A DNA stretch of 64,000 bases from Devosia sp. YIM 151766. Its GTDB lineage: Bacteria; Pseudomonadota; Alphaproteobacteria; Rhizobiales; Devosiaceae. The notes under the pieces are model-generated. The model ran no database searches. It was not told the DNA's origin and saw nothing but the letters and a program-made list of their open reading frames with translations. This document shows positions 9,407-16,478 of this stretch, piece after piece (position 1 is the first letter of the stretch; each line of letters opens with the position of its first letter). The translations under genes and the position numbers were made by a program. The stretch is from assembly GCF_030285925.1 (NCBI RefSeq), contig NZ_CP127251.1, forward strand, positions 2,046,001 through 2,110,000. The letters are read 5' to 3'.

Positions 9407-10465
9407 TTAGACAAAGTCTTTCTGCCCAAATGGTAAAGCATTACCGTCACTAAGGAAAAAGCGGTCCACCAGGTTCAATGCCTGTTCAATATCCGCGTCA
9501 CCCACATCGAGATGCGTCACCCAGCGTTGCTGGCCATAACGCCCCGAAACCGCCACGCCATGGCTGGCGAGATAGGGCGTCAGCCGCTCTCCGATAGCGG
9601 AATCCATGTCCACCCAAACAATATTGGTATCCGGCATGGTCACCCGCAACGCCTCGTGCCGGGCCAGGCCTGCCGCCAGCATCCGGGCGCGGCGATGGTC
9701 GTCGGCCAGCCGGGCGATATTGTTGTCCAGTGCATAGAGCCCCGCCGCCGCCAATATGCCCGCCTGCCGCATGCCACCACCCAGCATCTTGCGGTGGCGG
9801 CGCGCTGTCTCGATCAGATCGGCGCGTCCGGCCAGCACTGAGCCGACTGGCGCGCCCAGGCCCTTGGAGAGGCAAATGGAAACCGTGTCGAAGCGCGCCG
9901 TGAATTCCGCGATCCCGACGCCCAGAGCCGCGCAGGCATTGAAGGCCCGCGCGCCATCGAGATGCAGGCCCAGCCCATATCGGTCCGCCAGATCGGCCAC
10001 CGCCTCCATATAGCGCATCGGCAGCGCGCGGCCGCCATAGGTGTTCTCCAGCGCGATCATCCGCGTCGTGGCGAAATGGCTGTCGCCGGATTTGATATCG
10101 GCCTCGATATCGTCCAGCGCCATGGTGCCGTCCGGCTGCTGCACGATGGGTTGCGGCTGGATCGAGCCCAGGACCGCGGCGCCGCCGGCCTCGTATTTAT
10201 AGCAATGCGCATCCTGCCCGGCGATGAAGCCTTCGCCCCGCCCGCAATGGCTCATCAATGCCAGCAGGTTCGATTGCGTGCCGGAGGGCACGAAGAGGGC
10301 CGCGTCCTTGCCCAGCATCCCGGCCAGGCGCTGCTCCAGCAGATTGACGGTGGGATCCTCGCCATACACATCGTCGCCCACCTCGGCCTCTGCCATGGCG
10401 GCGCGCATTCCGATGCTGGGCCGGGTCACCGTATCGGAGCGGAAATCGTGGCGGACAACGTTCAT
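9407..10465 (-). CDS. ltaE: Low-specificity L-threonine aldolase
   Basis: About 352 residues from ATG 10465 (MNVVRHDFRSDTVTRPS); a GGAG sits just upstream and the family begins at this point, so the start 12 codons further out is not favoured. A PLP fold-type I enzyme splitting L-threonine or L-allo-threonine into glycine and acetaldehyde. Seen: FRSDTVTRP, GDDVYGEDPTVNLLE, HLDGARAFNA, and the Schiff-base Lys in SLSKGLGAPVGS. It is the first gene of a minus-strand run that continues into the GNAT and flippase genes. Confidence 0.93.
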   Translation of the reverse strand: MNVVRHDFRSDTVTRPSIGMRAAMAEAEVGDDVYGEDPTVNLLEQRLAGMLGKDAALFVPSGTQSNLLALMSHCGRGEGFIAGQDAHCYKYEAGGAAVLGSIQPQPIVQQPDGTMALDDIEADIKSGDSHFATTRMIALENTYGGRALPMRYMEAVADLADRYGLGLHLDGARAFNACAALGVGIAEFTARFDTVSICLSKGLGAPVGSVLAGRADLIETARRHRKMLGGGMRQAGILAAAGLYALDNNIARLADDHRRARMLAAGLARHEALRVTMPDTNIVWVDMDSAIGERLTPYLASHGVAVSGRYGQQRWVTHLDVGDADIEQALNLVDRFFLSDGNALPFGQKDFV

Positions 10466-10684
10466 GGCGGGCTCCGGGAGAAGAACATGGTCTTGTGCCA
10501 AGCCGAGGCGGGTTTGGCTAGGCCGCCTTCACCGCCGTCATTATTTGCACCTTCCAAACGCCCCGGACTCGACTAGAATGCGGGGCGTCCGACGTCACTT
10601 TGCCCGATCGGACCGCCTTGCCCACGCTGGCGCCGGTTTCAGTTCGGCCCGGAGCGGAACTTTTGGAACCAGAGCCTTGCTCAC

Positions 10685-10709
10685 TCGGCAAAACCACGCG
10701 TTTTGCCGA
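10685..10709. promoter_or_regulatory. Perfect 10-bp inverted repeat
   Basis: TCGGCAAAAC and GTTTTGCCGA are separated by 5 nt. This could be an operator, or an RNA hairpin; no T-tract follows immediately on the + strand, so it is not an obvious terminator. Confidence 0.5.
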
Positions 10710-10765
10710 ATGCTTCACCTCGCCGATACGCCATATTGATGCTCTGGAATTTTCAGGCTAGATTT

Positions 10766-10782
10766 GCAATATCGAATATTGC
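10766..10782. promoter_or_regulatory. AT-rich palindrome upstream of csp
   Basis: GCAATAT and ATATTGC are separated by CGA, a perfect 7-bp inverted repeat about 137 nt upstream of the cold-shock ATG. It has the size of a dimeric repressor site. Confidence 0.5.
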
Positions 10783-10918
10783 GGCCGACTGATCCGAAGA
10801 CGCGAATGCCATTCGCCATTGCTGACGTCATCTTCCGATATTTGATATCAATTATGGTTCCAGCCGGGTGCACGGAAGGGACCATAACCAGCAGCGATTG
10901 CACGAGGGAACGCGCATC

Positions 10919-11128
10919 ATGGCAACGGGCACCGTTAAGTGGTTCAACGGCCAAAAAGGCTATGGCTTCATTCAGCCGGACGAGGGTGGTGCGGACGTAT
11001 TCGTCCATATCTCCGCCGTCCAGCGCTCCGGCCTCAATGGCCTGGATGAAGGCCAGAAAATCAATTACGAGATCGTCAAGGACAAGCGGACCGGTAAATC
11101 CGCCGCCGACAATCTCACCGCCGACTGA
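10919..11128 (+). CDS. Cold-shock domain protein (CspA family), second copy
   Basis: 69 residues beginning [18 protein letters not shown], with RNP-1 (KGYGFIQP) and RNP-2 (DVFVHIS). The start is ATG 10919, with GAGGGA at 10904-10909 as ribosome-binding site. A longer in-frame opening from 10868 is not supported by the family. The protein is closer to canonical CspA than the copy at 2212. An intrinsic terminator follows at once (11146-11186), so the gene is monocistronic. Confidence 0.94.
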   Translation: MATGTVKWFNGQKGYGFIQPDEGGADVFVHISAVQRSGLNGLDEGQKINYEIVKDKRTGKSAADNLTAD

Positions 11129-11145
11129 TTCACGGACAACGATAA

Positions 11146-11186
11146 AAGGGGTGCGTTCCGCAGAGGAACGCGCCCCTTGCCTTTTT
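11146..11186 (+). terminator. Intrinsic terminator of csp
   Basis: The hairpin AAGGGGTGCGTTCC / GGAACGCGCCCCTT, with loop GCAGA, is followed by a CTTTTT run. It begins 17 nt after the csp stop. Confidence 0.85.
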
Positions 11187-11188
11187 GC

Positions 11189-12334
11189 CTATTCCCCCTC
11201 GGGAGCCACGCGGATCAATTGCCCGTTCGGGGCGTCGGTCAGAAGATAGATCGCCCCGTCAGGGCCGACGCGAACATCGCGAATGCGACCCAATTGCCCC
11301 TGGAACAGGGCTTCCTCCGCCACCACCTCATCGCCTTCCATGTCGAGCCGCACCAGGACATTGCCGCTCAGCCCGCCCAGCAGCAGGTCGCCGTCCCAAT
11401 CGGGGATCAGGCTGCCCTGGTAGAAGTCGAGGCCCGAAGGGGAAATGGATGGGTCCCAATAATGCAGCGGCTGCTCCAGTCCCTCCTGCTGCTGGCCCAC
11501 GCCGATAGGCAGCCCGGAATAATCGCGGCCATAAGTGATCACCGGCCAGCCGTAATTTCGACCGGCTTCCACCCGGTTGAGTTCGTCGCCGCCACGCGCG
11601 CCATGCTCCACCATGAACAGCGCGCCATCGCTGTCCCGTAGCGTCGCGCCCTGCGGATTGCGATGCCCGATGCTCCAGAATTCGGGGGCCCAATTCTCGA
11701 TCCGGGGATTATCCGCCGGGATCGAGCCGTCCGGGGCGATGCGCACCACCCCGCCCGCGAGATCGGCCGCATCCTGCGCCCGGTCCATCGTGCCGCGATC
11801 GCCCAGCGTCACGAACAGATTGCCGTCCTGGCCGACAACGATGCGGGAGCCGAAATGCCGGTTGGAATTGTCGAAGCGGTTCATGCGGAAAATGACATTC
11901 TGGTCTTCCAGCCGACCGCCATCCCCGTCCAGCACCAGCCGCGCCGCCATCACCGCCGTGCCGGTGCCGCGCTGCAATCCGGCGGCCTCCGCCGGTTCGG
12001 CATAGCTGAGATAGATCTGCCCGGTTTCGGCAAAATCGGGCGCCAGCGCCAGATCGAGCAGGCCGCCCTGCCCCCGCGCTTCCACTTGCGGCACCCCCTC
12101 GATCGGCGTCCCGGCCGCGCCGTCCTCGATGACGACCAGCCGCCCGGGCCGTTCGGTCACCAGAAACCGTCCATCCGGCAGGAAAGCCAGCGCCCAGGGA
12201 TGCTCCAATCCCTCGACCAGGATCGCGGCATTGAGTCGCCCCGCGCTCGAGTCCACATTCTGGGCCTGGCCGGGCGATGCGATCAGCGTAGTGGCCGCAA
12301 TCAGGGTGGAAAGTGCAACAAGTCGGATCATCAT
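11189..12334 (-). CDS. PQQ-dependent sugar dehydrogenase-like protein (soluble GDH/YliI family)
   Basis: 381 residues with a Sec signal peptide (MMIRLVALSTLIAATTLIASPGQAQ, cleavage after about residue 24), so periplasmic. Six-bladed propeller markers: EHPWALAFLPDGRFLVTERPG, GGLLDLALAPDF, NRHFGSRIVVGQDGNLF, HRNPQGAT, EHGARGGDELN, GRNYGWPV. The family oxidises aldoses with PQQ, passing electrons to a quinone or dye. Whether this host makes PQQ cannot be judged here. The gene is convergent with csp. Confidence 0.92.
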   Translation of the reverse strand: MMIRLVALSTLIAATTLIASPGQAQNVDSSAGRLNAAILVEGLEHPWALAFLPDGRFLVTERPGRLVVIEDGAAGTPIEGVPQVEARGQGGLLDLALAPDFAETGQIYLSYAEPAEAAGLQRGTGTAVMAARLVLDGDGGRLEDQNVIFRMNRFDNSNRHFGSRIVVGQDGNLFVTLGDRGTMDRAQDAADLAGGVVRIAPDGSIPADNPRIENWAPEFWSIGHRNPQGATLRDSDGALFMVEHGARGGDELNRVEAGRNYGWPVITYGRDYSGLPIGVGQQQEGLEQPLHYWDPSISPSGLDFYQGSLIPDWDGDLLLGGLSGNVLVRLDMEGDEVVAEEALFQGQLGRIRDVRVGPDGAIYLLTDAPNGQLIRVAPEGE

Positions 12335-12624
12335 TGTTCTGCCTTTCTGTCAGGCGGAAGCGCCCGCCATTGCATTGCCATGTGGAGTGCCTGCCCCAAC
12401 CGGGCACACCCGCTTGACCGCAACGCGGCAGCCGGGCAAGCTGGATGGCATCTCCCTGAAAACTTATCGTGAAGCACTGGCCGAACGAAGCTTGGCGGGA
12501 AGAAGCCATGCAGGCAGCCAAACCTGCCGCTGGCACATAACAGTTTCGTTTCGTGTCGCGGCCCGGGAAACCAGCCGCGCACAATTCTTTGCATTTTGCC
12601 GAGCCGATTGGAGGCAGGACAATT

Positions 12625-13098
12625 ATGGACAAGATTCCGATGACGGTTCAGGGGCACCAGGCCCTCAGCGCCGAATACGAGCACCGCACCCAGAACGAGC
12701 GCCGCCGGATCATCAATGCCATCTCCGAAGCCCGCGCCCATGGCGACCTTTCGGAAAACGCCGAATATTCCGCCGCCAAGGAGCAGCAGAGCCTCAATGA
12801 GGGCCGCATCCAGGAGCTGGAAGCCATGCTGGCGCTGGCCGAGATCATCGACGTCACCAAACTCAGCGGCAGCAAGGTCAAGTTCGGCGCCACCGTCACT
12901 TTCCTGGACGAGGACACCGAAGAGGAAAAGGTCTACCAGCTCGTGGGCGATCCGGAGGCCGACGCCTCGGCCGGCCGCATCTCCATTTCCTCGCCCATCG
13001 CCCGCGCCATGATCGGCAAGGAGGAAGGCGATTCGTTCGAAGTCGCAGCTCCGGGCGGCTCCAGAAGCTACGAGATCGTCAAGGTCGTCTATATCTGA
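12625..13098 (+). CDS. greA: Transcription elongation factor GreA
   Basis: 157 residues, the normal length. It rescues backtracked RNA polymerase by stimulating transcript cleavage. The N-terminal coiled coil carries the acidic tip ([16 protein letters not shown]) and the C-terminal domain ends [10 protein letters not shown]. The start is ATG 12625, with GGAGGCAGGA upstream; a longer in-frame opening at 12553 has no family support. It is followed by a GC-rich hairpin and trxB. Confidence 0.97.
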   Translation: MDKIPMTVQGHQALSAEYEHRTQNERRRIINAISEARAHGDLSENAEYSAAKEQQSLNEGRIQELEAMLALAEIIDVTKLSGSKVKFGATVTFLDEDTEEEKVYQLVGDPEADASAGRISISSPIARAMIGKEEGDSFEVAAPGGSRSYEIVKVVYI

Positions 13099-13144
13099 CG
13101 CCCAAAATACGGGCATCGCCGCCCTGGTCTGCATCTTTTCTGTT

Positions 13145-13175
13145 CACTCCCGCAGGCATCTGCCCCGCGGGAGTG
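13145..13175. terminator. Possible terminator hairpin between greA and trxB
   Basis: CACTCCCGC and GCGGGAGTG form a 9-bp stem with a 13-nt loop. Only a weak ACTTTG follows, so termination, if any, is partial. Confidence 0.45.
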
Positions 13176-13253
13176 ACTTTGCCTTGAAACCTGCCCGCTT
13201 CGCCCCTTAACTAAGGCGAGGAAGCGTTCCTGTCTTTTTGGAGAAGCGTCGCG

Positions 13254-14204
13254 ATGCACGCGAAAGTCATCATCATCGGTTCCGGCCCGGCCGGCTACTC
13301 GGCCGCGGTCTACGCGGCGCGCGCCATGCTTGAGCCAGTGATGATCCAGGGCCTCCAGCCCGGCGGCCAGCTCACCATCACCACCGATGTCGAAAATTAT
13401 CCCGGCTTTGCCGATGTCATCCAGGGGCCCTGGCTCATGGACCAGATGAAGGCGCAGGCCGAACATGTCGGCACCCGCATCGTCAACGACGTCATCACCG
13501 CCGTCGATCTCGACCGCCGCCCCTTCGTGCTGCATGGCGATAGCGGCGAAACCTACACCGCCGACTCGCTGATCATCGCCACCGGCGCCCAGGCCAAGTG
13601 GCTCGGCCTGCCCTCCGAGCAGAAATTCCAGGGTTTCGGCGTCTCCGCCTGCGCCACCTGCGACGGCTTCTTCTATCGCGGCAAGCAGGTGCTGGTGGTC
13701 GGCGGCGGCAATACTGCCGTCGAGGAGGCCCTGTTCCTCACCAATTTCGCCGACAAGGTCATCGTCGTGCATCGCCGCGACGAATTCCGCGCCGAGCGCA
13801 TCCTGCAGGACCGCCTGTTCAAGCATCCCAAGATCGAGGTCCGCTGGAATACCGAAGTGGTCGAAGTCGGCGGCGCGCCGATGCCGCCCTCGGTCAACGC
13901 CGTCACGCTGCGCGATCGCGTCACCGGAAAAACCTATGAACAGCCTATCGACGGGGTCTTTGTCGCCATCGGCCACGCGCCGGCCACCTCGATCTTCGCC
14001 GGCAAGCTCGACATGAAGCCCGGCGGTTATCTGCAGGTGAAGCCGGGCACCACGGAAACCAATATTCCCGGCGTTTTCGCCGCCGGCGACGTCACCGACG
14101 ATGTCTATCGCCAGGCGGTCACCGCCGCCGGCATGGGCTGCATGGCCGCGCTGGATGCCGAGCGCTTCCTGGCCGAACACGAATTGGCCGAGGCGGCGGA
14201 ATAG
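13254..14204 (+). CDS. trxB: Thioredoxin reductase
   Basis: 316 residues. An FAD/NADPH enzyme that reduces thioredoxin. Seen: the FAD-binding VIIIGSGPAGYSAAVYAAR at the N terminus, the redox pair in SACATCDGFF, the NADPH-binding VVGGGNTAVEEA, and the C-terminal FAD motif GVFAAGDVTDDVYRQ. A LysR regulator follows 114 nt downstream on the same strand. In Rhizobiales trxB is next to lsrB (vtlR in Brucella), so the pair probably belongs to the redox-stress response. Confidence 0.97.
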   Translation: MHAKVIIIGSGPAGYSAAVYAARAMLEPVMIQGLQPGGQLTITTDVENYPGFADVIQGPWLMDQMKAQAEHVGTRIVNDVITAVDLDRRPFVLHGDSGETYTADSLIIATGAQAKWLGLPSEQKFQGFGVSACATCDGFFYRGKQVLVVGGGNTAVEEALFLTNFADKVIVVHRRDEFRAERILQDRLFKHPKIEVRWNTEVVEVGGAPMPPSVNAVTLRDRVTGKTYEQPIDGVFVAIGHAPATSIFAGKLDMKPGGYLQVKPGTTETNIPGVFAAGDVTDDVYRQAVTAAGMGCMAALDAERFLAEHELAEAAE

Positions 14205-14318
14205 ACTGCGACAGCATGACCCCTGGAAAACCTTCATACGTCACAATTCCTGCGCCCCACTCGCCTAAGGCAGTGGACAGGGCTTGGCCCGGCTGAACGA
14301 GAACGAGAAGAACGCGTC

Positions 14319-15218
14319 ATGAGAATGCTCGACTGGGACAAGCTCCGGATTTTCCACATTGCCGCCGAGTCGGGCAGTTTCACCCACGCCGCCGAAAAAC
14401 TCGGCATGAGCCAATCGGCGGTTTCCCGCCAGATTTCCGCCCTCGAAGACGATCTGGGCCTCAAGCTCTTCATCCGCCACGCGCGCGGCCTGGTGCTCAC
14501 CGAAGTGGGCGAGCAGCTGTTCCGCACCGCCCATCGCATGCACTGGGAATTGCAGCAGGTCGAAACCCAGATGTCGGAATCGCAGGACGAACCGACCGGG
14601 CCGCTGATCGTCACCACCACGGTCGGCATCGGCTCCACCTGGCTCTCGTCCCGACTCGATGAATTTCTCAAGCTCTATCCGCTGATCCAGTTGGAAATCC
14701 GCCTCAACGACGCCGAACTGGACCTGGCCATGCGCGAGGCCGACGTGGCCATTCGCCTGCACCGCCCGAACCAGTCGGAAATGATCCAGCGCAAGCTGTT
14801 CACCGTTCACAATTATTTCTACGCCAGCAATTCCTATATCGACGAACACGGCATGCCGGCCTCGCCCGAGGCGCTGGACGATCACCGCATCATCAGTTTC
14901 GGCGAGCCCGTGCCCTCCTATCTGGGCGACATCAATTTCCTCGAACGCATGGGACGGCCGGATTCCAGCCCGCGCCGCGCGGCGCTGCGCGTCAATGCGA
15001 TCTACGGTATGATGCAGGCCTGCCGCGCCGGCATCGGCATCGCCATGCTGCCCGCCTATGTGACCGAAAAGGAAGATGGCCTCGTCCAGGTCCTGCCTGA
15101 GATCGAACTGCCCGCCTACGAAGCCTATTTCGTCTATCCGCCCGCACTGAAAAATTCCAAGCGCGTCGGCGTCTTCCGCGACTTCCTCGTCTCCAAGGCC
15201 CGCGAGTGGAGCTTCTAG
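14319..15218 (+). CDS. LysR-family regulator, LsrB/VtlR-like
   Basis: 299 residues with an N-terminal winged HTH (DWDKLRIFHIAAESGSFTHAAEKLGMSQSAVSRQISALE) and a periplasmic-binding-like effector domain. The N-terminal sequence and the position directly after trxB match LsrB of Sinorhizobium and VtlR of Brucella, known for redox and virulence control and, for VtlR, for activating AbcR-type sRNAs. Orthology is inference. ATG 14325 is an equally possible start. It is the last protein gene before the sRNA cluster (nearest promoter 341 nt downstream). Confidence 0.88.
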   Translation: MRMLDWDKLRIFHIAAESGSFTHAAEKLGMSQSAVSRQISALEDDLGLKLFIRHARGLVLTEVGEQLFRTAHRMHWELQQVETQMSESQDEPTGPLIVTTTVGIGSTWLSSRLDEFLKLYPLIQLEIRLNDAELDLAMREADVAIRLHRPNQSEMIQRKLFTVHNYFYASNSYIDEHGMPASPEALDDHRIISFGEPVPSYLGDINFLERMGRPDSSPRRAALRVNAIYGMMQACRAGIGIAMLPAYVTEKEDGLVQVLPEIELPAYEAYFVYPPALKNSKRVGVFRDFLVSKAREWSF

Positions 15219-15272
15219 GGCCTTCCGCCCCCGCTCACCCCTTCTTCCCGCCGGCCACCCCCTCCCCCACTC

Positions 15273-15300
15273 GTCACCCTCGCGCTTGCCGCGAGGGTTC
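15273..15300. repeat. Dispersed palindromic repeat, copy 2
   Basis: Arms GTCACCCTCGCG and GCGAGGGTTC around CTTGCC; same family as copies at 3194, 20470, 44858, 51771 and 54569. Confidence 0.75.
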
Positions 15301-15316
15301 GGTGTATCGGCGGACT

Positions 15317-15407
15317 TCGAGTGAAATTATCTCGGAACGTGGGACCCTTCGCCCCCTCCCCCTTGAGGGGAGGGTCGGGGTGGGGTGCTGCGGTTCCTAC
15401 ACATCCG
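15317..15407. repeat. Long dispersed intergenic element (third copy of the 45-kb unit)
   Basis: It starts TCGAG, runs through TCTCGGAACGT, a CCCTCCCCCTTGAGGGGAGGG palindrome region, and ends GGTTCCTACACATCCG. The same order of blocks occurs at 45091-45182 and 45302 onward, so this is a mobile or recombining intergenic element. Confidence 0.75.
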
Positions 15408-15533
15408 ATAGCCGCGCTCTTGCTCGCTCCCCGCGAAAGCGGGGGCCTCCGTTTAACAGAGCGTCCCCCTTCCGCGGGAACGACACACTGGCCGAGAGCC
15501 TCTACAAATCGCCGCCATCCGCATGCGCAGGGC

Positions 15534-15590
15534 GCATGGCTGACATGAGCCGAGGCGCATTGGCGGGCCGGCGGCATTTTCCTATACGCC
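15534..15590 (+). promoter_or_regulatory. Promoter of sRNA A with conserved upstream box
   Basis: Box GCATGGCTGACATG at 15534-15547, 11 nt, ATTG at 15559-15562, 18 nt, CCTATAC at 15581-15587. This fits either an RpoH-type (CTTG...CYTATNT) or a sigma-70 type promoter (TTGGCG-17-TATACG). The same layout recurs before the three following sRNA genes. Confidence 0.75.
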
Positions 15591-15594
15591 AATA

Positions 15595-15707
15595 CATCAC
15601 AGCGGATGTTTCTCCTCCTCCCTTGCTCCGCTGCGTTCCCTCCTGACAGGCCTTCGGGCCTGTCCATCTTAGGCTCCACTCTCCCCTCGAGTGGGGCCTT
15701 TCTTTTT
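15595..15707 (+). ncRNA. sRNA A, CCUCCUCCC-motif small RNA
   Basis: A predicted transcript of about 113 nt. Hairpin 1 (stem CAGCGGA 15600-15606 with TCCGCTG 15627-15633) exposes CUCCUCCUCCC in its loop, complementary to Shine-Dalgarno sequences. A second hairpin GACAGGCC-UUCG-GGCCUGUC (15645-15664) follows, then the terminator at 15671-15707. No ribosome-binding site plus credible ORF is present. It resembles the CcsR/'cuckoo' sRNAs of Alphaproteobacteria. Start estimated 7-8 nt after the -10. Confidence 0.78.
15671..15707 (+). terminator. Intrinsic terminator of sRNA A
   Basis: Stem AGGCTCCACT / AGTGGGGCCT with loop CTCCCCTCG, followed by TTTCTTTTT. The loop itself is CU-rich. Confidence 0.85.
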
Positions 15708-15733
15708 GCCGAAGCTCCAGGCTCTGCAAAAAC

Positions 15734-15789
15734 GCATGGCTGACATGTCAGTTACGGGATTGTCTATCAAATCGATAGAGTTCATATAT
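15734..15789 (+). promoter_or_regulatory. Promoter of sRNA B with conserved upstream box
   Basis: Box GCATGGCTGACATG at 15734-15747 is identical to that of sRNA A and lies exactly 200 bp from it. Then come 11 nt, ATTG at 15759-15762, 18 nt, and TTCATAT at 15781-15787 (also readable as TTGTCT-17-CATATA). A small palindrome CTATCAAATCGATAG lies in the spacer. Confidence 0.72.
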
Positions 15790-15794
15790 GTCCT

Positions 15795-15988
15795 CGTTGC
15801 TGAGGCGCGCTCCGTTTTCCTCCTCCCTTCGGACCCCGCATCGCAACACCGAGCCAAGGATCTTCTCCTCCTCCCTTGATCCAAGGCTCACTGGCAGAGC
15901 GCATTTCCTCCTCCCTTGCTCTCTGCCCCACTTCCGATTTGGCTTCGGCCCAGTCATCAGGCCCTATCTTCGGATAGGGCCTTTTTTT
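15795..15988 (+). ncRNA. sRNA B, three-hairpin CCUCCUCCC-motif RNA
   Basis: About 194 nt. Three successive hairpins each carry CCUCCUCCC in the loop: stem TCCG 15811-15814/CGGA 15830-15833; stem GAGCCAAGGATC 15851-15862/GATCCAAGGCTC 15878-15889; stem GGCAGAGC 15893-15900/GCTCTCTGCC 15918-15927. A linker CGATTTGGCTTCGGCCC (15935-15951), shared with sRNA C, leads to a perfect terminator. No protein is encoded. The loops mimic the 16S anti-SD end, so the RNA could sequester SD sites on target mRNAs; that role is inferred. Confidence 0.85.
15960..15988 (+). terminator. Intrinsic terminator of sRNA B
   Basis: GGCCCTATC-TTCG-GATAGGGCC, a perfect 9-bp stem with a UUCG tetraloop and seven T residues. 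Confidence 0.93.
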
Positions 15989-16038
15989 CGTCTTGGGCCC
16001 GCGCCGGAAAAAAGGGACAGTTTGACGCTGTGCCCGTT

Positions 16039-16093
16039 GCATGGCTGGCATGAGCAGCCATGCCTTGCCGATCGGACGGTGCATACCTACATT
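16039..16093 (+). promoter_or_regulatory. Promoter of sRNA C with conserved upstream box
   Basis: Box GCATGGCTGGCATG at 16039-16052 (one change from A and B), 11 nt, CTTG at 16064-16067, 18 nt, CCTACAT at 16086-16092. CTTG-N18-CCTACAT is the closest of the four to an RpoH promoter. Confidence 0.75.
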
Positions 16094-16099
16094 GGCCTT

Positions 16100-16293
16100 G
16101 TCGCTGCGACGCCGCTCCGTCTCCTCCTCCCTCGGACCCGCGTTGCCGACACCCGAGTTGAAACCGTCCTTCCCTCCCTCGGTTTCAACTCACCGGCCTG
16201 GCGCTTCTCCTCCTCCCTAGCGTCCGGGCCATTACTTGCGATTTGGCTTCGGCCCTATCAAAGGCTCCAACTTCGGTTGGAGCCTCTTTTTTT
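16100..16293 (+). ncRNA. sRNA C, three-hairpin CCUCCUCCC-motif RNA
   Basis: About 194 nt, the same architecture and length as sRNA B. Hairpin 1: TCCG 16116-16119/CGGA 16133-16136, loop CUCCUCCUCCC. Hairpin 2: a perfect 11-bp stem GAGTTGAAACC 16155-16165/GGTTTCAACTC 16181-16191, with a variant loop CCUUCCCUCCCUC. Hairpin 3: 16195-16205/16219-16230 with CUCCUCCUCCC. The linker CGATTTGGCTTCGGCCC (16239-16255) is identical to that of B. Stems differ in sequence but keep the fold, while loops are conserved, which indicates selection on the loop motif. Confidence 0.85.
16262..16293 (+). terminator. Intrinsic terminator of sRNA C
   Basis: AGGCTCCAAC-TTCG-GTTGGAGCCT, a perfect 10-bp stem, then C and seven T residues. 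Confidence 0.93.
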
Positions 16294-16322
16294 GTTCACG
16301 CGCCGGCTGCATCCGCGAATCT

Positions 16323-16377
16323 GCATGGCAGCACTTCCGATTGAGCGTTTGCGATCCGTAAGCCGGCGGGAGATATT
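16323..16377 (+). promoter_or_regulatory. Degenerate promoter of sRNA D
   Basis: Box-like GCATGGCAGCACTT at 16323-16336, 11 nt, TTTG at 16348-16351, 18 nt, GAGATAT at 16370-16376. The spacing is identical to the other three promoters although the sequence is weaker. Confidence 0.5.
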
Positions 16378-16383
16378 GTCGCC

Positions 16384-16478
16384 AACGGCGGCATTCGTGG
16401 TGACCCGCCTCCTCCAAGGTCAGCGGCCCCGGCCAACGACCTAAGCCCTGCCCATCCCCTCGGGCGGGGCTTTTTTTT
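16384..16478 (+). ncRNA. sRNA D, short CCUCCUCC-motif RNA
   Basis: About 95 nt. One hairpin TGACC 16401-16405/GGTCA 16418-16422 has CGCCUCCUCCAA in the loop, so the core CCUCCUCC is kept but the final C is lost. A strong terminator follows at 16444-16478. It looks like a shortened or decaying member of the cluster. The next gene (MFS) is convergent and ends 20 nt downstream. Confidence 0.6.
16444..16478 (+). terminator. Intrinsic terminator of sRNA D
   Basis: AGCCCTGCCC / GGGCGGGGCT with loop ATCCCCTC, followed by eight T residues on the + strand. The T-tract orientation shows it serves + strand transcription, not the convergent MFS gene. Confidence 0.88.

Larger units (their letters stand above)
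10466..10918. other. Intergenic and leader region upstream of a cold-shock gene
   Basis: 453 bases without a convincing gene. Two perfect palindromes stand out: TCGGCAAAAC/GTTTTGCCGA at 10685-10709 and GCAATAT/ATATTGC at 10766-10782. The AT-rich stretch 10760-10860 contrasts with the flanking GC-rich coding DNA and probably contains the csp promoter and leader. Confidence 0.55.
15219..15533. repeat. Repeat-rich spacer before the sRNA cluster
   Basis: Non-coding. It contains a copy of the GTCACCCTCGCG palindrome (15273-15300), a roughly 90-bp element (15317-15407) nearly identical to two copies at 45.1-45.4 kb, and a CCCCGCGAAAGCGGGG palindrome near 15437. No gene recognised. Confidence 0.7.

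Noticed and set aside
15788..16444. Long open frame across the sRNA cluster, translating to Ser/Leu/Arg-rich protein
   Set aside because: No family match, no ribosome-binding site, and it spans three intrinsic terminators and repeated RNA hairpins; the structure explains the sequence better.
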